A stretch of DNA of 5,671 nucleotides from Candidatus Eiseniibacteriota bacterium. GTDB lineage: Bacteria > Arandabacterota > Arandabacteria > JAGLYR01. Position numbers and translations under genes: made by a program. Below are positions 1-5,671 of this stretch, one piece after another. How positions within the stretch are numbered: the first letter of the stretch is position 1; each line of letters starts with the position of its first letter. The DNA is taken from the NCBI GenBank assembly GCA_023132135.1, contig JAGLYR010000009.1, forward strand, positions 1 to 5,671. Reading direction: 5' to 3'. The notes beneath the pieces were generated by a model, which was not told the origin of the DNA, made no database searches, and was given only the letters and a program-made list of their open reading frames with translations.

Positions 1-21
1 GTCTATTCTCTATTGTCTATT
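1..21. repeat. GTCTATT heptad tract at the glycosyltransferase stop
   Basis: Plus-strand units GTCTATT (1-7), CTCTATT (8-14) and GTCTATT (15-21) are contiguous; only one base differs. The glycosyltransferase stop codon (17-19) is part of the last unit. The tract reaches the window edge, so its full length is unknown. The sequence differs from the GCACGTA arrays, but the period is the same. Confidence 0.85.
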
Positions 22-1669
22 TTCCTGTCCTCCTGGGCTTCATAAACGCCAAATGCCCAACGGCCCCATCGTACTCGTAGTTCTCCATGATCCAGTCATA
101 GATGTTCCGCGCGTAGATCTGGAATCGTCTTTCCCGCTTGCCGTCGATGGCAATGTCTGTGAACAGGATCACCTTCGTGTCTGCCTCCATCACATCCTGA
201 ATGAAGTTGCGTTCCTCCTGTGCACTTCCCAGGGAACGCCGGAGATGGATGTAGCGGGTCGGGTTCTTGCGATCGAAAAGGAAGTACACCATCTGGAATC
301 CCGGGACGCTCAGAATGCTGTCTCCCGGGAGCGTATTCTCATCGAGATACCGGCCAACCATCTCGAGGTGCCGTGCGCGCCATTCGTTGACGATGAGGGG
401 GGCGCGCTCGAGGGGAAGCCGGGTCGTCTTGTCCCGCCGCACCAGCGCGGAGCCGGTGTATTCGACGGAGCGGGCGTAGAGTCCCTCCTTCCGCAGAGCG
501 TAGAAGGAGTTCACATCGGTCAGTTGACCACAAACCCAGTAGACGGGTCCGCAGACTACCAGCGGGAGGAAGACCACGAGAACGATACCGAGAATCCATC
601 GGCCGGCCGCCGCTCGCAGTCTCGACTGCAATGCCGAGAAGAGCGTGTACAGCAGCACCGCTGTCAGCAAATAGGCTGGTTGCAGGCTCTGGTAGAGGTG
701 GGGCAAGTCGGATCGCCAGACGCTCTGGTTAAAACAGCCCACCGCGAGAACAAGAGCACCCAGGAGGAAGAGATCCCCCCGCCCGGCCGTTCTACGAAAG
801 ACGCGGACAATGAGGACCGCGCCGGTAAGAGCGAATGCCACAGGAGCGAGATAGAACAGCAGCTTCAGAAAGATGGTGGCCGGCCCATGGGCCCGCGCAT
901 AGTCGGTGGCCGGCCAGAGTGTGGGGAAGGGTAGCTGGTTTGTCCGGTTGTCTCTCATCCCTTCCACCAGAGTGCTGCGGACCATGGAGCCCAGGCCGCC
1001 GGCGGCATGGAAGGCGATGACAACGGGTCCGATAACCAGGAGAAGCCCGATCCCGTACGCGATCATCTGTCGCAGGAAGGACCGGCCTTCCCGGCGGTCC
1101 GCTCCGCCCAGAGCCCTGACGATCCCGATGGCCAGAATCCCAATGGCTGCAAAACCAGCCACGTCCTGCCGGAACAGAGCCATCAACCCGGTCAGCAGGC
1201 CGGCCAGAACGTGAGATCGAACACCGGGACGCTCCACCAGCAGGACCATTCCCGCGAGAAGGAGGTAGGCGGAAAAGGAGAACAGTGTCTTGTGCCAGGG
1301 TCCCGGAAGCAGAGTAACCAGGACAGCCAGCATGAGAGCGAAAGGACGCGAGGTCAGCTTACAGCCGACCCAGTAGGCCAGACCGGCTTTGACCGCAAGC
1401 AAGACGGCCCACGTTGCCCGGACAACCAGGAGGTTTTTCCCGAAGATCGAGAAGAGCAGAGCAAAAAGGTAGAACCTGCCGGGGGCGTACGTGTGGTGGA
1501 AGTCGCGGTAGATCACCTGCCCATCCATCACGCGCATGACTCCCTCGACCAGGTATCCCTCGTCCTCCATGTAACCGAAGCGGTAGTAGGAGAGGAAGTA
1601 TGCAAGGCCGGCAATTGCCGCCCCGACGGCAATGAGAACGTCTGTCCGGGTTACGCGCTTCAATGTCAC
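17..1669 (-). CDS. GT-C (PMT/ArnT-like) membrane glycosyltransferase
   Basis: The 550-residue protein has the form of a family 39-like glycosyltransferase. After a first membrane span (~10-29) comes the acidic loop YMEDEGYLVEG with Asp36 and Glu37, where GT-C enzymes keep their catalytic acid. It is followed by GQVIYRDFHHTYAPGRFYL (50-68), typical of enzymes that use lipid-linked sugars. About ten further spans reach ~380, with conserved-looking LFRQDVAGF (165-173) and VWRSDLPHLYQSLQP (317-331). The last ~165 residues are a soluble, probably periplasmic domain containing RYLDENTLPGDSILSVPG. The start is GTG at 1669, overlapping the YfhO stop as GTGA, with GAGGA eight bases upstream; this suggests translational coupling. 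The TAG stop at 17-19 lies inside a tandem heptad tract. The protein looks complete. Its donor and acceptor are unknown, and no residue pattern separates a mannosyl, arabinosyl or other activity. Confidence 0.88.
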   Translation of the reverse strand: MTLKRVTRTDVLIAVGAAIAGLAYFLSYYRFGYMEDEGYLVEGVMRVMDGQVIYRDFHHTYAPGRFYLFALLFSIFGKNLLVVRATWAVLLAVKAGLAYWVGCKLTSRPFALMLAVLVTLLPGPWHKTLFSFSAYLLLAGMVLLVERPGVRSHVLAGLLTGLMALFRQDVAGFAAIGILAIGIVRALGGADRREGRSFLRQMIAYGIGLLLVIGPVVIAFHAAGGLGSMVRSTLVEGMRDNRTNQLPFPTLWPATDYARAHGPATIFLKLLFYLAPVAFALTGAVLIVRVFRRTAGRGDLFLLGALVLAVGCFNQSVWRSDLPHLYQSLQPAYLLTAVLLYTLFSALQSRLRAAAGRWILGIVLVVFLPLVVCGPVYWVCGQLTDVNSFYALRKEGLYARSVEYTGSALVRRDKTTRLPLERAPLIVNEWRARHLEMVGRYLDENTLPGDSILSVPGFQMVYFLFDRKNPTRYIHLRRSLGSAQEERNFIQDVMEADTKVILFTDIAIDGKRERRFQIYARNIYDWIMENYEYDGAVGHLAFMKPRRTGK

Positions 1670-4158
1670 GAATCCGTTCCTCGCCCTCTCACCATTTCAC
1701 CCTTTCGCCTGCCGGGCAGAGCCAGCCCCACAATTCCCAAACCCAGGGCAACCAGACTCACGGTCGCACCCACGCGGAAGGTCATTGGCTTGTACCTGAA
1801 TCGTACCTCGTGACGACCGGCGGGAACGTAGACGGCTCTCAGCGCGTGGTTCGCACGCCGGATTGCAGCCGGCTCGCCGTCCACCCACGCTCTCCACCCG
1901 GGATAGTAGGTCTCCGCCAGAACCAGCCAGCAGTTCCGGCCGGCCCGCGTTTCCACAACGACCTCCCCTGTGCGGTAGCTCACGATCCTGGCGGCTCCGG
2001 GGGATTGCTCCTGAGCCTCCGTTGCCGCCCCCGTCTCGGGAAGAGGGTCACCATCCGGCGCGGTCAGGTATACCACCCTGGAGGGGTCGAACTCCGGTGA
2101 AGCCAGTTGATCGAGAAGTTCCCTCTTGTCGTGAACGATCTCGGCGCGCGGGACCAGAAATGCGCGCGGCATGGCGTCTGCATTGGGAAAGGCCGCTACT
2201 GTAGGATCGCCGCCCCCGCGTTTCTCCAGCATGAGAAAATAATCTACCGAGAGCATGTCCACAATGGGCGATTCCATCGCCTCGGGCCGCGTGAGGCTGG
2301 TGATCCGGCGCTTGCGGACAATGCCGGGCTGCACCCGCTCCATGATCTCCATGTAGTAGTCGAGAGTCAGGGCGTTGTATCCCTGGGCATCGGAAATCCC
2401 GTAGACTCCCGCCGTGTTGGGAAACAGGACGTCCCCGCGGGCGCGCAGGATGCGCGCCGGCTCGGGGGATTGCTGGAGCCGGTCGGTCGTTGCGGTTGGA
2501 GGAAACGCATCCTCGTAGGGCCGTGTGATGTTGAAGCGGTACCCGAACGGGAGAAGGTCGATGAGAAGGAGGAAGAGCACGCTTGCCCGGAAGGCGTTGA
2601 CCGGCAGGCGATCCCAGAGCCTGAGCCCGATGGCCGCCCCGCCCAGAGCTAGTAGAATCCCTGCTCGGATCATGCCACCTCGCACATCTTCCCAGCCGGA
2701 GAGGGGGCGGAAGTGGCCTTGCGTAATCATGCCATACAGTCGGCTGGGATCCGTGTTCACCACGAGGAAGGCCGACCAGAACAGTATCACCAGAGCTGTT
2801 ATGGGAAGGAGGATTCGTTTTCGGGGCATTTCCGTCTCCCGCCCGCGCAGTTCGAGGCCGGCGATTCCCCAAGCGGCCAGGACTCCCATGGAGAACATGT
2901 AGAGAAAGATAATCCGGTCGATCCGGGAGAAGTTGAATCCGGGAAACTGGTAGGCGATCCGGAACAGCGGTGTTCCGAAGACGATGAGCAGAGTCGCGAC
3001 GGCTGTGCTTGCGAAAAAGAGAATTCCCCTCCGGCGTGTGAAGAGTCCGGCCCAGGCCAGGAGCAGCGGCAGAATGCCGACGTAACCGGTCGTGCTCACG
3101 TAATTCTGAGAGAAGTGCCCGTCGGCCCGGTGCAGAAACGTGCTCCACACGGTCCCGTCCAGGGGATTGCCGAGGAAGTCCGGCGCCAGGTACTTGATGA
3201 GACTGGCTGGATGATGGGCGCTGCTTAGAATGCTCTCGTAGGGCAGGAAGCGCCGGGTACAGAACCGGATGAATTCGCAGGTGGGCAGAATCTGGACCAG
3301 GGCAATGCATCCCGAGAGGACCGCGGCGCCAAGGACCCAGAGCAAGGTTCTCCACGATTTCCCTCCGAGCCCGTCTCCGCTCCATGCTCGATAGACGGCG
3401 TACAGAACCATTATGTAGCTTCCGTGGAAGGCAATCTGGGGAAATCCCGCAAGAACCATGGCCCCGTGGCAGAGCCCCAGCAAGATGGCCCGCCGCAGTC
3501 CGGGTTTCTGGAACAGTCGTTCGGCGCGCCACAGGAGCCCCGGGACCCACGCGGCCGTGGCCACGAATGTCGGGTGTCCCACGCGCGTGACCAGAAACCC
3601 GCAGAACATGAGGATGACGGCCCCCGAGAAGGAGGCGAACATGGGCAAATCGCGGGATCTCAGGAACAGAAACATGAAGACCCCGGCCAGGAGAAAATGG
3701 ATGAAGAGGTAATATCCCATGGCCCGGAGCGGATCGGCCAGGTAGAGGAGCAGGTTCACCGGGTAAAACACGGCGGACTGGAAATTGGCCAGGAAAGGGG
3801 TGCCGCAGAAGTCGTAGGGATTCCAGAGCGGGATTTCGCCCGACCGTATTGTTTGAGTGGCGAACGCGCGCCTCGGGAAGTAGGACTGCACGCAATCCGG
3901 GTTCATCGATGCGCGGCCGATCTGCTCCTCGGTCGCCTGCGTTTTCCAGGGATACTCGTGGAAGAGGTTATACGTAATCGACACCTCTCCCGTGAAGAAG
4001 ATCTTCCAGAAGAAGATGGTCGCGAGAATCAGAAGCGCGAGCAGGGCGAGGATAGTAGGGGCGACCCGGTGGGTCGCCCTCTTTTCCCCTCCTTGCACGT
4101 AGCACGTAGCACGTAGCACGTCTTTGATGCCCTTTTCCTTGCACGAAGCACGGGGCAC
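1666..4158 (-). CDS. YfhO-family polytopic membrane protein (probable GT-C-type glycosyltransferase)
   Basis: The 830-residue protein is recognised as YfhO-like from its overall pattern. A first membrane segment (~35-55) is followed by a loop with Asp88 in NPDCVQSYFP, then the family-typical GEIPLWNPYDFCGTPFLAN (107-125) and FYPVNLLLYLADP. About a dozen more membrane spans run to ~541. An extracytoplasmic region (~548-792) ends in ETYYPGWRAWVDGEPAAIRRAN...RAVYVPAGRHEVRFRYKP, the most typical stretch of the family, and a last span covers ~794-815. YfhO relatives are thought to move sugars from lipid carriers to envelope polymers; the substrate here cannot be read. The start is doubtful: the GTG at 4158 is the first possible one, has no Shine-Dalgarno site, and residues 2-34 are encoded by tandem repeats and an inverted repeat. 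No in-frame ATG, GTG or TTG follows before the first membrane span. The gene starts 16 bp after the sulfatase stop and overlaps the next gene by 4 bp. Confidence 0.9.
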   Translation of the reverse strand: MPRASCKEKGIKDVLRATCYVQGGEKRATHRVAPTILALLALLILATIFFWKIFFTGEVSITYNLFHEYPWKTQATEEQIGRASMNPDCVQSYFPRRAFATQTIRSGEIPLWNPYDFCGTPFLANFQSAVFYPVNLLLYLADPLRAMGYYLFIHFLLAGVFMFLFLRSRDLPMFASFSGAVILMFCGFLVTRVGHPTFVATAAWVPGLLWRAERLFQKPGLRRAILLGLCHGAMVLAGFPQIAFHGSYIMVLYAVYRAWSGDGLGGKSWRTLLWVLGAAVLSGCIALVQILPTCEFIRFCTRRFLPYESILSSAHHPASLIKYLAPDFLGNPLDGTVWSTFLHRADGHFSQNYVSTTGYVGILPLLLAWAGLFTRRRGILFFASTAVATLLIVFGTPLFRIAYQFPGFNFSRIDRIIFLYMFSMGVLAAWGIAGLELRGRETEMPRKRILLPITALVILFWSAFLVVNTDPSRLYGMITQGHFRPLSGWEDVRGGMIRAGILLALGGAAIGLRLWDRLPVNAFRASVLFLLLIDLLPFGYRFNITRPYEDAFPPTATTDRLQQSPEPARILRARGDVLFPNTAGVYGISDAQGYNALTLDYYMEIMERVQPGIVRKRRITSLTRPEAMESPIVDMLSVDYFLMLEKRGGGDPTVAAFPNADAMPRAFLVPRAEIVHDKRELLDQLASPEFDPSRVVYLTAPDGDPLPETGAATEAQEQSPGAARIVSYRTGEVVVETRAGRNCWLVLAETYYPGWRAWVDGEPAAIRRANHALRAVYVPAGRHEVRFRYKPMTFRVGATVSLVALGLGIVGLALPGRRKGEMVRGRGTDS
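1678..1682 (-). promoter_or_regulatory. Ribosome-binding site of the glycosyltransferase
   Basis: On the minus strand, GAGGA stands eight bases before the GTG at 1669. It lies within the end of the YfhO gene and supports the GTG of the GTGA overlap as the start. Confidence 0.55.
1685..1708. repeat. Degenerate octad tract at the YfhO/glycosyltransferase junction
   Basis: Three plus-strand octads, CCTCTCAC, CATTTCAC and CCTTTCGC, lie end to end with a shared C-M-T-Y-T-C-R-C pattern. They fall in the last codons of the YfhO gene, just after its final membrane span and before the next gene's ribosome-binding site. Three divergent units could be chance; the similar position to the other repeat tracts is what makes it worth listing. 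Confidence 0.4.
4059..4079. repeat. Perfect 9-bp inverted repeat with 3-base loop
   Basis: Plus-strand arms GGGCGACCC (4059-4067) and GGGTCGCCC (4071-4079) pair perfectly around GGT. The hairpin sits inside the called YfhO frame, where it encodes about ATHRVAP, just before the first membrane segment. On the minus strand no T tract follows, so it is not a terminator for this operon. It looks like a mobile REP-like palindrome, but a single copy in the window cannot show that. Confidence 0.85.
4088..4094 (-). promoter_or_regulatory. Orphan Shine-Dalgarno-like site in the YfhO 5' region
   Basis: On the minus strand, AAGGAGG is a perfect ribosome-binding sequence, but no ATG, GTG or TTG in the YfhO frame follows at a usable distance; the inverted repeat comes next. 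It may be chance within the repeat flank, or the remnant of the original start region. Confidence 0.3.
4095..4121. repeat. GCACGTA heptad array, proximal copy
   Basis: Three perfect GCACGTA units (4095-4115) and a fourth beginning GCACGT (4116-4121) lie on the plus strand. The flank plus first bases, TCCTTGCACG, occur at 4090-4099 and again at 4136-4145, so the two arrays are 46-bp-offset copies of one larger unit. In the YfhO frame, three heptads encode the seven residues VLRATCY. Confidence 0.92.
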
Positions 4159-4172
4159 GGAGCACGTAGCAC
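4141..4172. repeat. Degenerate GCACGNN heptad array, distal copy
   Basis: On the plus strand, GCACGAA, GCACGGG, GCACGGA and GCACGTA follow one another without gaps, then a partial GCAC. All units keep GCACG and vary in the last two bases. The array begins three bases past the sulfatase stop codon (TAG, 4175-4177) and contains the GTG called as the YfhO start (4156-4158). It is preceded on the plus strand by TCCTT, as is the second array. Confidence 0.9.
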
Positions 4173-4174
4173 TG

Positions 4175-5563
4175 CTACTGTATGTACCCCAGACTCCTCA
4201 GATTCTCCAACGTCTGCGGATCGAGCTGCGGCTCGGCGGCCTCGCCTCCCCCGATGGTTTCTGTCCACCGGAGGTAGTATTTCTCCATGGCCTCGGCGAG
4301 ATCGGGTTCGTCATCTGTTCGGTTTCGCTCCTCGGCCGGATCCTCGTCAAGATTGTAGAGCTCCCGGACAAACGGTCCGTCTTCGGTTTCGTGCAGGATG
4401 AGTTTCCACGTTTCCGTTCTCAGTCCGATGACCGGCAACGATTTCGCTTTTGGAGGGTAGCTCAGACATGCGGCAATCTGCACGCTGCACAGCTCATCCC
4501 CGTGAACCAGAGGCGCCAGATCCTTGCCTTCCAGGGGAACATCCGTCTTGATGCCCAAGGCCCGGAGGACGGTCGGCATGATGTCGATGGATTGCACAAG
4601 ACCGGGCACGACGCCCGGTTCCCACTCGGGATCGCGCATGATGAGAGGCACACGCATCGAGGGTTCGTAAAGCATGATGTCATGACCGAAGTACCGGTCG
4701 TGCTCGTACAAGACTTCGCCGTGATCGGACGTGAACACGATCAGGGTGTTGTCGTACATTCCCAGTCTTCGCATCTCGTCGATGAGCAGGCCGACCTGGC
4801 TGTCGGAGAACGCAACCTCCGCGTCGTAGAGCTCTCGCAGCTGCAAAACGTCCTGGGGCGGAATGTCCAGCGTTCCACGCCACACCTTCAGCAAATCCGG
4901 GGCCTTCCACTTTTCCCCGATGGTCGATCCGCCGGCAAAACGCCGGGAGAACTGCGCGGGAGGATCATATGGCTTGTGGGGATGAAACCAGTGGACCCAG
5001 AGAAAGAAGGGTTCTTTCCCGTGCCCGCGGAGCCAGTCAAGTACCGCCTCGGTGGTGGGATCGCGCGAGGAGCGTTTCAGCGCCGTGCGGCGGTCCATGG
5101 GCAACTCGTGAACCTGCCAGTAGGTGTCGAATCCCTTGGCCAGGCCGAATTTCCTGTCCAGCACATGATTGCTGACAAAGGCTGCCGTTGCCATTCCCTG
5201 AGCATTCAGGATCTGCGCGAGCGTGGGAATATCCTCATCCAGGGGATAGGCGTGACCGAGACTCCCGTGGGATATCGTGTACCTGGAGGTGAAGATGGAG
5301 CAATGGGAGGGAAGGGTGAGGGGCGCCTGGCAACAGGTCTTCTCGAATCGAACGGCGGATTCCGCCAGGCGATCGATGTTGGGCGTGAGCGGCCTGTCGT
5401 ACCCGTAGCAACCCAACCGGTCGGCTCGCAGTGTGTCCACGGTGATTATGAGAACATTGAGGGGCGGTCCTTTGCCGCGCCCGCAATGGAGAACCAGGGA
5501 TCCTGCGCCCAACATGACACCAAGGGCAATCCATCCGACCCAACGACGCGAGTGTCGATGCAT
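4175..5563 (-). CDS. Membrane-anchored sulfatase-like hydrolase (alkaline phosphatase superfamily)
   Basis: The 462-residue product has the layout of the sulfatase family. Residues ~8-25 form a hydrophobic signal anchor; Cys27 follows it, but the preceding VLH is a poor lipobox. Next comes the metal-binding start NVLIITVDTLRAD (Asp43, Asp48), then TPNIDRLA, then the nucleophile loop APLTLPSH. Further on are VHWFHPH (His191, His194, His196), FTSDHGE (Asp280, His281), later His288 and His294, and the sulfatase-type tail ELYNLDEDPAEERN, ending in LRSLGYIQ. The position of the formylglycine cysteine of CxPSR is Thr83 (TLPSH), so a classical FGly mechanism is unlikely. Thr nucleophiles are known in related phosphodiesterases and in phosphoethanolamine and phosphoglycerol transferases, so the substrate may be a sulfate or a phosphate ester. 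I chose the ATG at 5563 because AGAAGGAG lies 5 bases upstream; an in-frame ATG at 5581 would add six residues and has no comparable site. It is the first gene of the putative operon. Fold assignment is firm, substrate unknown. Confidence 0.93.
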   Translation of the reverse strand: MHRHSRRWVGWIALGVMLGAGSLVLHCGRGKGPPLNVLIITVDTLRADRLGCYGYDRPLTPNIDRLAESAVRFEKTCCQAPLTLPSHCSIFTSRYTISHGSLGHAYPLDEDIPTLAQILNAQGMATAAFVSNHVLDRKFGLAKGFDTYWQVHELPMDRRTALKRSSRDPTTEAVLDWLRGHGKEPFFLWVHWFHPHKPYDPPAQFSRRFAGGSTIGEKWKAPDLLKVWRGTLDIPPQDVLQLRELYDAEVAFSDSQVGLLIDEMRRLGMYDNTLIVFTSDHGEVLYEHDRYFGHDIMLYEPSMRVPLIMRDPEWEPGVVPGLVQSIDIMPTVLRALGIKTDVPLEGKDLAPLVHGDELCSVQIAACLSYPPKAKSLPVIGLRTETWKLILHETEDGPFVRELYNLDEDPAEERNRTDDEPDLAEAMEKYYLRWTETIGGGEAAEPQLDPQTLENLRSLGYIQ

Positions 5564-5568
5564 CGCAA

Positions 5569-5576
5569 CTCCTTCT
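5569..5576 (-). promoter_or_regulatory. Shine-Dalgarno site deciding the sulfatase start
   Basis: On the minus strand, AGAAGGAG ends five bases before the ATG at 5563. The longer in-frame ATG at 5581 lies upstream of this site, so the site can only serve the inner ATG. Confidence 0.8.
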
Positions 5577-5593
5577 GACATCGTCCGATTCGG

Positions 5594-5620
5594 CCGGAAG
5601 CTACCACAGGGTATCTCCGG
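5594..5620. repeat. Imperfect inverted repeat over the promoter, possible operator
   Basis: On the plus strand, CCGGAAGCTACC (5594-5605) and GGTATCTCCGG (5610-5620) are separated by ACAG. The second arm reverse-complements to CCGGAGATACC, which pairs with the first apart from a one-base length difference and a mismatch near the middle. The dyad covers the proposed -10 and most of the spacer, where a repressor would bind; it could also fold as a hairpin. No regulator gene is in the window. Confidence 0.35.
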
Positions 5621-5627
5621 ATGTCAA
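5598..5627 (-). promoter_or_regulatory. Putative sigma70-type promoter of the operon
   Basis: Read on the minus strand, a perfect TTGACA (5622-5627) is followed after 18 bases by TAGCTT (5598-5603), immediately preceded by TGG, which would act as an extended -10 (TGn). The -10 hexamer matches TATAAT at only three of six positions, so the call leans on the -35 box and the TGn. The distance to the sulfatase start is right for a short leader. It is the only convincing promoter-like sequence I found ahead of the three genes. Confidence 0.45.
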
Positions 5628-5671
5628 CCAGCACTAGCCTGCGTTTCTCACCAGTTTTCTGCTACGGTACC

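Noticed and set aside
53-1813. Long plus-strand open frames opposite the glycosyltransferase (53-934, 1007-1813)
   Set aside because: They share the antisense codon register of the real gene and give low-complexity, charge-rich translations with no motif; shadows of GC-rich codon use.
2048-3895. A 615-codon minus-strand frame inside the YfhO gene
   Set aside because: It overlaps the YfhO frame out of phase; its translation is rich in Arg, Pro, Gly and His without membrane spans or motifs, as expected of an off-frame in GC-rich DNA.
4059-4090. Rho-independent terminator on the plus strand (stem followed by TCTTTTCCCC)
   Set aside because: The T tract is short and interrupted, and there is no plus-strand gene for it to end. 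In the direction of the operon no T tract follows.
4090-4172. CRISPR array
   Set aside because: The units are 7 bp and contiguous, without spacers; the larger 46-bp unit occurs only twice and no cas gene is present.
5473-5500. Lipoprotein signal peptide ending at Cys27 of the sulfatase-like protein
   Set aside because: The residues before the cysteine (VLH) do not fit the usual lipobox, which wants a small residue just before Cys. A simple signal anchor is the safer reading.
4124-5578. A 484-codon open frame on the plus strand opposite the sulfatase gene
   Set aside because: It is in exact codon register with the sulfatase gene, so it stays open simply because that gene uses no TTA, CTA or TCA codons. 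The translation shows no recognisable domain, while the minus strand encodes a clear family.

Overview
The window is GC-rich bacterial DNA carrying three genes, all on the minus strand and read from right to left. In transcription order they are: a sulfatase-like hydrolase of the alkaline phosphatase superfamily (5563-4175), a large YfhO-type polytopic membrane protein (4158-1666) and a GT-C/PMT-like membrane glycosyltransferase (1669-17). The spacing (16 bp, then a 4-bp GTGA overlap) and a plausible sigma70-type promoter upstream of the first gene suggest one operon. The organism cannot be named. A GC-rich base composition, envelope enzymes of types common in uncultured, probably Gram-negative, environmental lineages, and junctions seeded with short tandem repeats all fit a metagenome-type genome, but that is inference.

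Region by region. 5564-5671 is the leader of the operon: a perfect TTGACA, an extended -10-like element, an imperfect dyad covering the promoter, and a good Shine-Dalgarno site that places the sulfatase start at 5563, not at the longer ATG at 5581. 4175-5563 is the sulfatase-like gene, in which a threonine stands where classical sulfatases have the formylglycine cysteine. 4059-4172 is an unusual junction: two arrays of a GCACGTA-type heptad (plus strand) lying 46 bp apart, then a perfect 9-bp inverted repeat. These repeats encode the first ~34 residues of the called YfhO frame, so the start of that gene is uncertain. 1666-4158 is the YfhO-family protein, and its last codons overlap a short degenerate octad tract. 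17-1669 is the glycosyltransferase, whose stop codon lies inside a second, different heptad array (1-21) that runs off the window.

Working model: the two multi-spanning proteins resemble lipid-linked-sugar glycosyltransferases with extracytoplasmic C-terminal domains, and the first protein is a membrane-anchored extracytoplasmic hydrolase or transferase. Together they could build and trim or decorate an envelope glycan. The substrate is unknown. There is no tRNA, rRNA, CRISPR array, transposase or phage gene. The most unusual feature is the set of short-period tandem repeats at the 3' end of every gene and the repeat-derived N-terminus of the YfhO protein, not a new enzyme system.
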